A DNA stretch of 64,000 nt. It comes from CAZEHO01 sp964511945 (GTDB lineage: Bacteria > Actinomycetota > Acidimicrobiia > Spongiisociales > UBA11373). A program made the translations under genes and the position numbers. Shown here piece after piece: positions 43,634-52,280 of the stretch. The DNA lies in assembly GCA_964511945.1 (NCBI GenBank), contig CAZEHO010000001.1:375076-439075 (forward strand). The letters are read 5' to 3'. The notes under the pieces are model-generated. The model saw only the letters and a list, made by a program, of their open reading frames with translations, was not told the DNA's origin and made no database searches. The first letter of the stretch is position 1, and each line of letters begins with the position of its first letter.

Positions 43634-44242
43634 ATGGGCGACGGGCGACGCACCGCACTCGCCGTGCTGATCTCGGTGACGCTGGTGGCCGCCGCGGTCG
43701 CCTCGCTGTGGCTGATGGCTTCGGCCGGAGTGTTCACGGCCGAAGGTGCACCGCTCGCCGGCGCACCGACGGCCCGGCCGGATGAGGCGGCCGCTCCGGT
43801 GACCTTCCCGCCCGGTGGGCGGGTCCAGGTGAGCCAGCCACGTGATCCGTTTGAGCCCCTGGCCTCGGTGCCGCTGGTGATCGACGGGTCGTCGACCACC
43901 GAAGGCGGAGAGACGACCAGCACCAGCGAAGGTTCCACCACGACCGCCGGCGACGGCTCGACCACGAGCACCGAAGGCGGCGCCACGACATCGACCACGG
44001 CGGCGACCACGACCACAGAGGGGGATGATCCCATCGGCACCCGGATTGCCCTCCTCGAGATCCGGGACGAGCAGGGTGTGAAGCGGGCCGTTCTGACCGT
44101 CGACGGTCAGACCCACACAGTCGGGGTCGGAGATGAGTTCGCCGATGATCTCAAGGTCGTGAGCCTCTCCGACACCTCCGGCGTGTTCCAACTGGCGGAC
44201 CGGGTGTTCTCGCTGGCAGTGGGACAGTCGATCCTCAAATAG
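43634..44242 (+). CDS. PilP-like pilus alignment protein (inferred)
   Basis: 202 aa. One N-terminal membrane helix (8-33), a 60-residue low-complexity linker dominated by Ser/Thr/Gly (runs of TTST and TTTT), then a compact beta domain (RIALLEIRDEQGVKRAVLTV, HTVGVGDEF, FSLAVGQSI) like the C-terminal domain of PilP or GspC. Position after pilO supports PilP, but it lacks an obvious lipobox. ATG 43634 follows GGAGGT at 7 nt. No PilQ secretin follows, as expected without an outer membrane. Confidence 0.7.
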   Translation: MGDGRRTALAVLISVTLVAAAVASLWLMASAGVFTAEGAPLAGAPTARPDEAAAPVTFPPGGRVQVSQPRDPFEPLASVPLVIDGSSTTEGGETTSTSEGSTTTAGDGSTTSTEGGATTSTTAATTTTEGDDPIGTRIALLEIRDEQGVKRAVLTVDGQTHTVGVGDEFADDLKVVSLSDTSGVFQLADRVFSLAVGQSILK

Positions 44243-44269
44243 CGGATCGCAGCTCGCCGCTCGCAACTC
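44242..44269. repeat. heptad array H5 (single arm)
   Basis: GCGGATC, GCAGCTC, GCCGCTC, GCAACTC in perfect 7-bp register, ending 32 bp before the TACGAT box of aroC. Confidence 0.8.
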
Positions 44270-44301
44270 GACCGATGCACCTCGCTGACGCCTGTGGGCG
44301 G

Positions 44302-44307
44302 TACGAT
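44302..44307 (+). promoter_or_regulatory. -10 box of aroCKB operon
   Basis: TACGAT exactly 7 nt before the aroC ATG; no ribosome site in between, so the mRNA is probably leaderless. Confidence 0.65.
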
Positions 44308-44314
44308 CGCTGGC

Positions 44315-45466
44315 ATGCTTCGTTTCCTCACCGCCGGGGAATCCCACGGACCGGCGCTGACGACTATCGTTGAGGGGCTACCCGCTGGCCTCCCGGTCGA
44401 CGCCGCCGCGCTCGGCCGCGAGCTGGCCCGAAGGCGCCTCGGATTCGGTCGCGGCAAGCGGATGGCCATCGAGCAGGATCGTGTTGAGATCCTCGGCGGG
44501 ATTCGTTTCGGACGCACCCTGGGGAGTCCGGTGGCGGTGGTAATCCACAACACCGAGTGGCCGAAATGGGAGCGGGAGATGTCCCCCGAGCCCGGTTCGA
44601 CCCGCAAGCCGCGCACGGCACCCCGCCCGGGCCATGCCGACCTGCCCGGCATGCTGAAGTACGACACCCGGGATGCCCGCGACATCCTGGAACGGTCGTC
44701 GGCACGGGAGACTGCGGCGCGCGCTGTGACCGGCTACCTCTCCAAGCAGTTCCTGGCCGAGGTCGACATGGCTGTGATGAGCCACGTGGTGGCCATCGGC
44801 CCGGCCCGGGCACCCGGCGGTGCGGTTCCGGCGCTCGATGATCTGGAGCGGATCGACCGCTCTCCGGTGCGTACCGCCGATGCCGATGCGGAGCGCGCCA
44901 TGGTGGCGGCGATCGAGGACGCTGCCTCCCGCAAGGACACCCTTGGAGGTGTGGTGGAGGTGCTCGCGTTCGGGGTGCCGGCTGGTGTCGGCAGCCACGT
45001 CCATTGGGACCGCCGTCTTGACACCAGGCTCGCAGCCGCTTTGGCTTCGATCCAGGCGATCAAGGCCGTGGAGTTCGGCGACGCGATCGACGTTGCCGGG
45101 CGCCCCGGTTCGGAGGCACACGATGAGATCGTGTTCGGTCCCGAGGGATTCTCACGAACGAGCGACCGGGCCGGCGGCATCGAGGGCGGAATGAGCACCG
45201 GCCAGACGATCCGGGTGCGGGCGGCGATGAAGCCGATCTCGACACTGATGCAGCCACTGCGGACCGTCGACGTCGAGACGAAGGAACCGGAAGCTGCCTT
45301 CAGGGAGCGAAGCGATGTCTGCGCGGTGCCGGCTGCCGGAGTCGTGGCCGAGCACATGACCGCGTTCGTGCTCGCCGATGAGGTACTGCGGAAGTTCGGC
45401 GGTGACACCACCGGTGATCTGCGGGAATCGGTCGCGGCGTACCGGCGGCGTCTCGCGAGGTACTAG
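44315..45466 (+). CDS. aroC: chorismate synthase
   Basis: 383 aa. It converts EPSP to chorismate with reduced FMN. Signatures: AGESHGPALT (His near residue 11), RPGHADL with the second His, and the Arg-rich FMN sites DRAGGIEGGMSTGQ and DVCAVPAAGVVAE. The leaderless ATG 44315 is preferred over GTG 44294. Confidence 0.97.
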   Translation: MLRFLTAGESHGPALTTIVEGLPAGLPVDAAALGRELARRRLGFGRGKRMAIEQDRVEILGGIRFGRTLGSPVAVVIHNTEWPKWEREMSPEPGSTRKPRTAPRPGHADLPGMLKYDTRDARDILERSSARETAARAVTGYLSKQFLAEVDMAVMSHVVAIGPARAPGGAVPALDDLERIDRSPVRTADADAERAMVAAIEDAASRKDTLGGVVEVLAFGVPAGVGSHVHWDRRLDTRLAAALASIQAIKAVEFGDAIDVAGRPGSEAHDEIVFGPEGFSRTSDRAGGIEGGMSTGQTIRVRAAMKPISTLMQPLRTVDVETKEPEAAFRERSDVCAVPAAGVVAEHMTAFVLADEVLRKFGGDTTGDLRESVAAYRRRLARY

Positions 45467-45469
45467 CTG

Positions 45470-45976
45470 ATGTCCACGCTGTGGCTCGTCGGCATGATGG
45501 GCGCCGGGAAGACCACCGTGGGCCGGCTCGTCGCCGCCTCGGCCGGTGCGGCGTTCATCGACCTGGATGACTCCATCGAGGAGGATGCCGGGCGCCCGAT
45601 TCCGGAGATCTTCGAGCGGTTCGGCGAGGAGCGGTTCCGGGTGCTGGAGCGGGACGCGGTCGATCGGGTGGCGGGGAACCGGGCCGTCATTGCGACCGGC
45701 GGCGGCGTCGTCACCAGCGAGGGAGCAGTCGAGAGAATGCGCGAGACGGGCCTCGTTTTGTGGCTGGATGCGCCGGCACAGACGCTGGCGGATAGGGTCG
45801 GTGACGGGTCGTACCGGCCCATGCTCGCCGGCGGCGACCCGGCGGGAGCTGTAGCGGCCATCGCCCGGGAGCGGGCACCGGCGTACGAGGTCGCAGCCCA
45901 CCATCGTCTCGGCACCGCCGGTCGCGATCCTGAGGAGATCGCCGCAGAAGTGAGGAAGCTGTGGATGAGATCCTGA
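45470..45976 (+). CDS. aroK: shikimate kinase
   Basis: 168 aa P-loop kinase with Walker A GMMGAGKTT (8-16), shikimate-binding DLDDSIEE, GEERFR and ATGGGVV. Three bp after aroC and overlapping aroB by 16 bp. Confidence 0.95.
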   Translation: MSTLWLVGMMGAGKTTVGRLVAASAGAAFIDLDDSIEEDAGRPIPEIFERFGEERFRVLERDAVDRVAGNRAVIATGGGVVTSEGAVERMRETGLVLWLDAPAQTLADRVGDGSYRPMLAGGDPAGAVAAIARERAPAYEVAAHHRLGTAGRDPEEIAAEVRKLWMRS

Positions 45977-46998
45977 TCGGCGACGCGTCGCGAATCCAGA
46001 TCGGCCGTGGAATCCTCGAGCCGGCGATCGCGTCCGTCTTCTCCGCGGCACGTCCTGCGGTCGCAGCCGTGTTGACGCAGGAGCCGGCAGCCGATCACGC
46101 CCGGCGAGTTGTCCGGGCCCTCGAGAGTGCAGGGATCCGCGTCGAGCTCAACACCCTCCCCGAGGGCGAAGCCTGCAAGGAACTGGCCGTGGCGACGGAG
46201 ACGTACCGCTGGATGGCCGGCATCGGTCTCGGACGCCGGGATGTGGTGGTCGGGGTCGGGGGCGGGACGGTCACCGATCTCGCCGGCTTTGTCGCAGCGA
46301 CGTGGTTGCGCGGTGTCCGGTTCGTCGGGGTGCCGACCACCCTGCTGGGAGCCGTTGATGCCGCGGTGGGCGGCAAGACCGGAGTCAATCTCGATGGAAA
46401 GAACCTGGTCGGGGCCTTCCACCATCCGACGGACGTGGTCATCGACGTCGACACGCTGGAGACTCTGCCCCCGGCGCTGCGACGGGAGGGTCTTGCGGAG
46501 TCGGTGAAGTGCGGGCTGATCGCCGACGTTTCCCTGCTCGAGCTCCTGGAGCGGGACCGGGAGGCGGCAGACCTCGAACAGGTCGTTCGGGCTGCGGTCG
46601 CCGTCAAGGCGGGTGTAGTGGAGCGGGACTTCCGGGAGGCAGGGGAGCGGGAGATTCTCAATTACGGGCACACCATCGGCCACGGGATCGAAGTGGCGGG
46701 GAACCTGCGCCACGGCCACGCGATCGCGATCGGGATGGTCGCCGCCGGTGCCGCCGCGGCGGAACTCAGCGGCTTCGCCGACGAAGAGCGGCAGCGAGAT
46801 GCCATTGCCGGCCTCGGCCTTCCGGTGAGTGCGCCACCGCTGGAGCGGGCTGCGGTCGAGCGCCTGATCGCAATGGACAAGAAACGCACCGCTGAGGGTC
46901 TCCGGATGGTGCTCCTGGAGGCGGTCGGGCGCCCGCAGGTGGTGGTGGTCGACGCCGCTACCGTGGACATCGCCCTTGCCGCCATCGGAATCGCCTGA
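45961..46998 (+). CDS. aroB: 3-dehydroquinate synthase
   Basis: 345 aa. NAD-dependent zinc cyclase: VGGGTVTDLAGFVAATWLRG, the KTGVNLDGKNLVGAFHHP segment, and metal ligands in Glu (GLAESVK), His of GHTIGHGIE and His of RHGHAIAIGM. GTG start inside aroK. Confidence 0.96.
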   Translation: MDEILIGDASRIQIGRGILEPAIASVFSAARPAVAAVLTQEPAADHARRVVRALESAGIRVELNTLPEGEACKELAVATETYRWMAGIGLGRRDVVVGVGGGTVTDLAGFVAATWLRGVRFVGVPTTLLGAVDAAVGGKTGVNLDGKNLVGAFHHPTDVVIDVDTLETLPPALRREGLAESVKCGLIADVSLLELLERDREAADLEQVVRAAVAVKAGVVERDFREAGEREILNYGHTIGHGIEVAGNLRHGHAIAIGMVAAGAAAAELSGFADEERQRDAIAGLGLPVSAPPLERAAVERLIAMDKKRTAEGLRMVLLEAVGRPQVVVVDAATVDIALAAIGIA

Positions 46999-47007
46999 GG
47001 AGTCAGA

Positions 47008-48072
47008 GTGAATCACGCCGCCCGTCTCGACGCGCTCATCGCCGGATTGGGTCGCCCGTTGCTGGTGACCAATCTCGTGAACATTCGCTATCTCAGTGGC
47101 TTCGGCGGCAGCAGCGCCGCCCTGCTCGTACACCCGGATCGCGGATCGCTGTTCATGACTGACGGCAGGTACGGCGAGCTCGCCGCCGATCTCGTCGGCG
47201 AGCTCAACAACTGCCGGCTCGGCGTGTCGACCAGCGGGATGATGGATCAGTTGGTCGAAGTGCTCAACGGGATCGGTGAGTATTCGGTCGAGTCGAACGA
47301 CGTCAGCTGGCATCTTGTCCGGACCCTCGGCGATCAGGCCGACGGCACCGCGATCCCGACCGAGGGCATCGTAGAGGAGCTGCGGCGGACCAAAGATGAC
47401 GACGAGGTTGCGGCGCTCGCCGCCGCCGGGGCGGCCGGTGATGCCGCCTTCTCGGCGCTCGGGAGTCTCATCGCCACGGCGGGTTCTGAGGCCGATCTCG
47501 GGTGGGCGCTGTTGAGTGAGATGCGGCGCCGTGGTGGTGATCCGGCTTCCTGGGAGCCGATCGTCGCGGCCGGGCCCGGCGCCTCGATCCCGCACTACCG
47601 CTCCGGACGGGAGCCGGTGGGCTCCGGGCTGCTCCTGCTCGACTACGGCTGCACGGTGGAGGGATATCACTCGGATATGTCGCGGACCGTCTGGCTCGAC
47701 GGTGAGCCGGACGACCGGATGGCCGAGGTGTACGACGCGGTGCTGGTGTCACAGCAGGCCGGCATTGACGCGATTGCGCCGGGGGTTCGGTGCGGCGATG
47801 TCGACGAAGCCTGCCGGAAGGTCCTGCGTGAGCGCGGAATGGAAGAGCACTTCCTCCACAGCACCGGGCACGGCGTGGGTCTCGAGATTCACGAGGCGCC
47901 GTGGCTGCGCAAGGGCAATGACGGCGCCCTCGCCGTCGGCGATGTGGTGACGGTGGAGCCCGGTGTCTATCTTCGCGGGGTTGGAGGTGTTCGCATCGAG
48001 GACATGGTGCTCGTCTCCGCCGACGGACCAGTGGTCCTCACGAAGTCTTCACGGGAGTTTCGACTGACATGA
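47008..48072 (+). CDS. pepQ: M24 family Xaa-Pro peptidase
   Basis: 354 aa. N-terminal creatinase-like domain, then the pita-bread metallopeptidase with metal ligands in LLDYGCTVEGYHSDMSRT (two Asp), HSTGHGVGLEIHE (His), and Glu in TVEPGVY and RIEDMVL. It releases N-terminal or Pro-linked residues; PepP versus PepQ specificity cannot be decided. GAGGAG precedes GTG 47008. The gene sits before efp as in mycobacteria and firmicutes. Confidence 0.92.
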   Translation: MNHAARLDALIAGLGRPLLVTNLVNIRYLSGFGGSSAALLVHPDRGSLFMTDGRYGELAADLVGELNNCRLGVSTSGMMDQLVEVLNGIGEYSVESNDVSWHLVRTLGDQADGTAIPTEGIVEELRRTKDDDEVAALAAAGAAGDAAFSALGSLIATAGSEADLGWALLSEMRRRGGDPASWEPIVAAGPGASIPHYRSGREPVGSGLLLLDYGCTVEGYHSDMSRTVWLDGEPDDRMAEVYDAVLVSQQAGIDAIAPGVRCGDVDEACRKVLRERGMEEHFLHSTGHGVGLEIHEAPWLRKGNDGALAVGDVVTVEPGVYLRGVGGVRIEDMVLVSADGPVVLTKSSREFRLT

Positions 48073-48629
48073 TCTCGACCAACGATGTCAAGCCGGGCAT
48101 GGCCCTCGACCTCGACGACGGCGTCTTCCAGATCGTTGAGTACCAGCACGTCAAGCCGGGCAAGGGCAAGGCCTTCGTGCGGATGAAGCTGAAGAACGTC
48201 GAAACCGGCGCCGTTCTCGATCGGACCTTCCGGGCCGACGAGAACGTGCAGCAGGCGGTGATCGACCGGCGCGATCATCAGTTCCTCTACCGCGACGATC
48301 TCGGGTTCCACTTCATGGACCTCGAGACCTACGGCCAGCTTTCGCTGAGTGCCGAATACGTCGGTGACCTTGCAAATTACCTCAGCGACGGCGCCACTGT
48401 GCTCCTCGGCATCTACCAGGACAAACCGATCACACTCGATCTGCCGGCCTCGGTCGAACTCGATGTGACACATGCCGAGCCGGCTGTGAAGGGAGACCGG
48501 GTCTCCGGGGCGACCAAGCCGGTGACGCTCGAGACCGGGCTGGTTGTGCAGGTGCCGCTCTTCGTGGAGCAGGGCGACCGGATCAAGGTCGACACCCGCA
48601 GCGGCTCATATATGACCCGGGTGACGTGA
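48069..48629 (+). CDS. efp: translation elongation factor P
   Basis: 186 aa, three beta domains. The tip loop that reaches the peptidyl-transferase centre reads HVKPGKGKAF with Lys32 at the site modified in other bacteria; no modification enzyme (epmA/B, earP or ymfI) is in this window. It relieves stalling at polyproline. Overlaps pepQ and nusB. Confidence 0.96.
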   Translation: MISTNDVKPGMALDLDDGVFQIVEYQHVKPGKGKAFVRMKLKNVETGAVLDRTFRADENVQQAVIDRRDHQFLYRDDLGFHFMDLETYGQLSLSAEYVGDLANYLSDGATVLLGIYQDKPITLDLPASVELDVTHAEPAVKGDRVSGATKPVTLETGLVVQVPLFVEQGDRIKVDTRSGSYMTRVT

Positions 48630-49210
48630 CCACCCCCGACGTCACCACTCTGGCAAGCGCTTTGGCGCTGGCGGTCAGGCGAGGAGACGAGCTGTCCACT
48701 GTGGCCGGCGACGACGCCATCGAGGCCCTGCGGGAGGCAGCCGGGTATCTGCGCGAGGTCAACCGGCGTCCCGAAGCCGACGTCGATCTCGACCTCCTGC
48801 TCGGGGAGGATGAGCTCTTCGTGATCGATCGCCAGTTCCGGCGCGCCGATGCGCTGGCTGCGCTCTACGAAGCCGAGCAGCGCCGGGAAGGCCCGGATCT
48901 CGGAGACCTCAGCGAAGCCGCCGCGGCGCTGGCCGCCGGCGTATGGGGCACCCGCTCCGAGCTGGACGCAGCCATTGGAGATGTCGCAACCGGCTGGCGG
49001 GTGGAGCGGATGCCCCCGATCGATCGGACGATCCTGCGGATCGGCCTGTGGGAACTGCAGCATCGTCCGGAGACTCCCACGGCGGTTGTGATTGCCGAGG
49101 CGGTCCGTCTGGCAAAGCTGTACTCCACCGAGCGCAGCGGCGGGTTCATCAACGGAGTCCTGGCCCGTCTCTCCGAGGACCGCGGACCGGCCGCCGCCGA
49201 GTCCTCCTGA
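48626..49210 (+). CDS. nusB: transcription antitermination factor NusB with N-terminal extension
   Basis: 194 aa; the NusB core begins only near residue 67 (RQFRRADALAALYEAEQR) and ends with the PTAVVIAEAVRLAKLYST and GGFINGVLARL blocks. The first 65 residues are an acidic helical extension not found in the usual ~140-aa NusB. NusB binds boxA RNA with NusE. GTG start overlapping the efp stop; no better start exists near residue 67, so the extension is probably real. Confidence 0.88.
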   Translation: MTTPDVTTLASALALAVRRGDELSTVAGDDAIEALREAAGYLREVNRRPEADVDLDLLLGEDELFVIDRQFRRADALAALYEAEQRREGPDLGDLSEAAAALAAGVWGTRSELDAAIGDVATGWRVERMPPIDRTILRIGLWELQHRPETPTAVVIAEAVRLAKLYSTERSGGFINGVLARLSEDRGPAAAESS

Positions 49211-49229
49211 ACCGCCTTTGGCGGGGCGG

Positions 49230-49235
49230 TAGGGT
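49230..49235 (+). promoter_or_regulatory. -10 box of pyrF operon
   Basis: TAGGGT exactly 7 nt before the pyrF ATG; leaderless layout. Confidence 0.6.
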
Positions 49236-49242
49236 CGGCACC

Positions 49243-49932
49243 ATGACGGCGCCGATCATCGTGTCCCTCGACGTGGCCACCGCCGAATCGGCGGTGAGGA
49301 TCGCACGCCGCCTGGAGGGAAAGGTCGCCGGATTCAAGGTTGGGCTCGGCCTGCTTCACGGTCCCGGACCGGGGGTGATCGGAGCGGTCGCCAGGATCGG
49401 GCCGGTGTTTGCCGACGCCCAGCTGCACGATATCCCCAGCCAGTGCGAGCGGGCTGCTCGCCGTCTCGCCGAATACGGAGCTCGCTGGGTGAGCGCCCAC
49501 GCCTCCGGCGGTTCGGAGATGCTGGAGGCTGTGCTGACCGGTGTCGAGGGCGGTGCACGGTCGGACGACGCCGGGGTGCTTGCGGTGACGGTGCTGACGA
49601 GCCTGGATTCGCCGATGGCGGCCGCCGCCTTCGGCAAATCGCCGGGCCAACTGGTCGCCCGCTTTTCCCGCATCGCCGCCGACGCCGGGGCCGAAGGTGT
49701 GGTGTGCTCCACCAAAGAGCTCGGTGTGGTCGCCGACGTCGCACCCGGGCTGGCCAGGGTCACCCCCGGGATCAGACTGCATCAGCGGGAGGACGATCAG
49801 CGGCGGGTGGCGACGCCGGCCGAAGCGGTCGCCCGGGGCGCCGACCTGCTGGTGATCGGACGGCCGATCACGACCGCAGCAGATCCGGTGGCGGCCGTGG
49901 CCGAGGTCGCTGCCTCGCTGGAGAGCCGTTGA
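49243..49932 (+). CDS. pyrF: orotidine 5'-phosphate decarboxylase-like protein with altered catalytic residue
   Basis: 229 aa, full length and colinear with E. coli-type PyrF: SLDVATAESA, FKVG (first catalytic Lys), HASGG, VTVLTS, TPGIRLHQREDDQRR and VIGRPI. The family's catalytic D-x-K-x2-D reads DAQLHDIP, so the proton-donating lysine is Gln (codon CAG at 49417-49420 region). If the sequence is right the enzyme should be much impaired or do something else. The pyrimidine genes that usually precede pyrF in actinobacteria are absent. It starts leaderless and heads the mihF-gmk-rpoZ-coaBC-priA run. Confidence 0.85.
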   Translation: MTAPIIVSLDVATAESAVRIARRLEGKVAGFKVGLGLLHGPGPGVIGAVARIGPVFADAQLHDIPSQCERAARRLAEYGARWVSAHASGGSEMLEAVLTGVEGGARSDDAGVLAVTVLTSLDSPMAAAAFGKSPGQLVARFSRIAADAGAEGVVCSTKELGVVADVAPGLARVTPGIRLHQREDDQRRVATPAEAVARGADLLVIGRPITTAADPVAAVAEVAASLESR

Positions 49933-49963
49933 TAGCATCGATGAGGATCGGGAGAGAGGGCTC

Positions 49964-50278
49964 ATGACACAACCACCGCAGCTGACGCCCGAACAGCGAG
50001 CCGCGGCGCTGGCCAAGGCAGCGGCGGCTCGACGCGAGCGCGCCGAGCTCAAGCAACTTCTCAAGGACGGCAACGTCTCGCTCGACGAGCTGATGGAACG
50101 CATCGACAGCGACGACATCGTCGGCGGGATGAAGGTCAAGGCCGTGCTCGCCTCGATGCCCGGCCTCGGCAAGGTGAAGTCCCATCGGATGATGGAGGAG
50201 TTGGGGATCGCCGAGAACCGCCGGATGCGGGGTCTCGGCGCCAAGCAGCGGGAGGCCCTGCTCGCCGCTCTTTCCTGA
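49964..50278 (+). CDS. mihF: actinobacterial integration host factor
   Basis: 104 aa. The long N-terminal helix (about 10-40, Ala/Arg/Lys-rich) and the helix-two-turn-helix SMPGLGKVKSHRMMEELGI are diagnostic of mIHF, a nucleoid-associated DNA-bending protein unrelated to enterobacterial IHF. Its position between pyrF and gmk is the conserved actinobacterial one. Confidence 0.95.
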   Translation: MTQPPQLTPEQRAAALAKAAAARRERAELKQLLKDGNVSLDELMERIDSDDIVGGMKVKAVLASMPGLGKVKSHRMMEELGIAENRRMRGLGAKQREALLAALS

Positions 50279-50297
50279 TCCGCCCCGCCGCGGCAGC

Positions 50298-50858
50298 CTG
50301 ATCGTCATCTCCGGCCCGTCGGGGGCCGGCAAGACCAGCGTCGTGGAGGGGCTCGTCGAGCGCAGGGAGTTGCACTTCTCGGTGTCGATCACGACGCGCC
50401 CGCGGCGCCCCTCCGAGGTCGACGGCGTTGACTACCACTTCGTGACGCCGGAGGAGTTCTCCGCCGCGGTGGAGCGAGGGGACCTGGCCGAGTGGGCGGT
50501 CTACAGCGGGTATCAGTACGGCACGCTGCGATCCGAAGTGGATCGTCACCTCGAAGCCGGCCGGGATGTGCTCCTCGACATCGAGCTCGTCGGAGCCCGC
50601 CAGGTTCGCAGCGCCTACCCCGATGCCGTCATGGTGTACATCCTTCCCCCGTCGATGGAGGAACTGGAACGGCGGCTGCGGGGTCGCGGTGATACCGACG
50701 ACGATGCTGTGGCGCGCCGCCTCGGCGTGGCGGCATCACAGATCGAGGAGGCGAAGGAGCTTTTCGATCACTTCGTGGTCAACGACGAACTGCTCCCGGC
50801 GATTGAGGAGGTCACCGGTATACTTGCCGGGCTCTCTCCCCCTTTGGATCCCTCATGA
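50298..50858 (+). CDS. gmk: guanylate kinase (non-standard start)
   Basis: P-loop GPSGAGKTS, TTRPRRPSEVDGVDYHF (GMP site) and YGTLRSEVD identify Gmk, which phosphorylates GMP. The first ATG/GTG/TTG in the frame is GTG 50343, which lies after the P-loop and cannot be the start. Upstream the frame stays open into mihF, reading LFPDPPRRGSLIVISGPSG, the normal family N-terminus, but without ATG, GTG or TTG. CTG 50298 is used here as the most plausible non-standard start; a base error is the alternative. 186 aa from CTG. Stop overlaps rpoZ. Confidence 0.85.
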   Translation: MIVISGPSGAGKTSVVEGLVERRELHFSVSITTRPRRPSEVDGVDYHFVTPEEFSAAVERGDLAEWAVYSGYQYGTLRSEVDRHLEAGRDVLLDIELVGARQVRSAYPDAVMVYILPPSMEELERRLRGRGDTDDDAVARRLGVAASQIEEAKELFDHFVVNDELLPAIEEVTGILAGLSPPLDPS

Positions 50859-51085
50859 TGATTGAACCGCCGATCGAGACCGTCCTGGAACGCACCGGGA
50901 ACCGCTTCGCCCTCGTGGTGCTGGCGGCCCGCCGGGCACGGCAGATCAACGCCTACTTCAACCAGCTCGGCGAGGGAATCGGGAACTACGTGCCGCCGCA
51001 GGTGCACTCGCTGTCCCGCAAGCCTCTGTCGATCTCCTTCGAGGAGATCGCAGCCGACAAAGTCGTCCCCGACACGAGCGACTGA
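50855..51085 (+). CDS. rpoZ: RNA polymerase omega subunit
   Basis: 76 aa with the conserved NRFALVVLAARRARQINAY helix. Omega helps assemble beta-prime. Start overlaps gmk (ATGA), the usual gmk-rpoZ-coaBC order. Confidence 0.94.
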   Translation: MMIEPPIETVLERTGNRFALVVLAARRARQINAYFNQLGEGIGNYVPPQVHSLSRKPLSISFEEIAADKVVPDTSD

Positions 51086-51089
51086 TCGC

Positions 51090-52280
51090 ATGCTCGCCGG
51101 CCGGCGGATCCTGCTCGGGGTGAGCGGAGGTATCGCCGCCTACAAGGCCGCCTACCTGGCCCGGCGGCTCGTCGAGCAGGGTGCTGAGGTGCGCTCGATC
51201 ATGACCGACGGTGCCAGGGAGTTCTTGGGTCCGCAGACCCTCGCCGCCATCACCGGTACCCCGCCGGTCACCACGCTCTTCGGTGCCGATCGGGTGAGTC
51301 CTCACATCGAGCTGGCCGGGTGGGCCGACGTGGTGGTCATTGCTCCTGCCACTGCCGCGACGATGGCCCGCATCGCCGGCGGACTCAGCGAGGACGCGCT
51401 GACGGCGACGGTGCTGGCGACCACGGCTCCGGTGGTGATCGCTCCGGCCATGCACACGGAGATGTGGGAGCAGCCCGCCACCCAGCGCAACGTTGCCGCG
51501 CTGAACGCCGACGGAAGGGTGCTGGTCGGGCCCGACCAGGGTGCGCTTGCAGGGGGCGATCACGGTCCGGGCCGGATGGTCGAACCGGAAGAGATCGTCG
51601 ACCGTGTCTGCGAGATTCTCGGAGGCGGGTCGATGGGCGGCCTGCGGGTCGTGGTCAACGCCGGCGGAACCCGGGAACCGCTCGATCCGGTGCGCTACAT
51701 CGGGAACCGCTCTTCCGGGAAGATGGGTGCCGCCGTTGCGGATGAGGCGGCCGCCCGGGGTGCCTCGGTGGTCCTGGTCACCAGCGGGCTCGCACCTCAG
51801 CACCGGCAAATCGAGGTGATTCGGGTCGATACCGCCGCCGAGATGGCCGAGGCGGTCTGGAGCGCAGCAGACACCGCTGATGTGGCCGTGCTGGCTGCGG
51901 CGGTGGCCGATTTCCGGCCGGCCGCGATCTCCGATACCAAGCTGCGCCGGGCCGACGGACCGTCCGAGATCGTTCTCGAGCCGACCCCCGACATCCTGGC
52001 CGGCATCGCAGCCCGGGAGCAGCGCCCCTTCCTCGTGGGATTTGCCGCCGAAACCGGGGCGGCGGCCGGCGCTGCCGGCAAGGCGACGAGCAAGGGCATC
52101 GACCTCCTCGTCGCCAACGACGTCACATCTGAGGGTTCCGGCTTCGGCACCGACACGAACCAGGTCACCGTGATCTCTCCCGACGGTTCTACCGAGGAAT
52201 GGGAGCTGATGACGAAGCAGCAGGTCGCCGCCCGGCTCTGGGATCGGGTGCTGCAACTGCTCGGCGACCAAGACCGCTGA
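51090..52280 (+). CDS. coaBC: bifunctional phosphopantothenoylcysteine decarboxylase/synthetase
   Basis: 396 aa. CoaC half (1-185): SGGIAAYKA, His in SPHIELA and the substrate loop PAMHTEMW. CoaB half (from about 190): NAGGTREPLDPVRYIGNRSSGKMG, DVAVLAAAVADFRP, and the Lys finger region KLRR. It makes 4'-phosphopantetheine for coenzyme A. ATG 51090 four bases after rpoZ; the stop TGA is shared with the proposed priA start (CTGA). Confidence 0.95.
   Translation: MLAGRRILLGVSGGIAAYKAAYLARRLVEQGAEVRSIMTDGAREFLGPQTLAAITGTPPVTTLFGADRVSPHIELAGWADVVVIAPATAATMARIAGGLSEDALTATVLATTAPVVIAPAMHTEMWEQPATQRNVAALNADGRVLVGPDQGALAGGDHGPGRMVEPEEIVDRVCEILGGGSMGGLRVVVNAGGTREPLDPVRYIGNRSSGKMGAAVADEAAARGASVVLVTSGLAPQHRQIEVIRVDTAAEMAEAVWSAADTADVAVLAAAVADFRPAAISDTKLRRADGPSEIVLEPTPDILAGIAAREQRPFLVGFAAETGAAAGAAGKATSKGIDLLVANDVTSEGSGFGTDTNQVTVISPDGSTEEWELMTKQQVAARLWDRVLQLLGDQDR

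Noticed and set aside
51440..51475. CoaC loop reads PAMHTEMW instead of PxMNxxMW
   Set aside because: I recall the His variant from actinobacterial CoaBC proteins, so I do not treat it as a defect.
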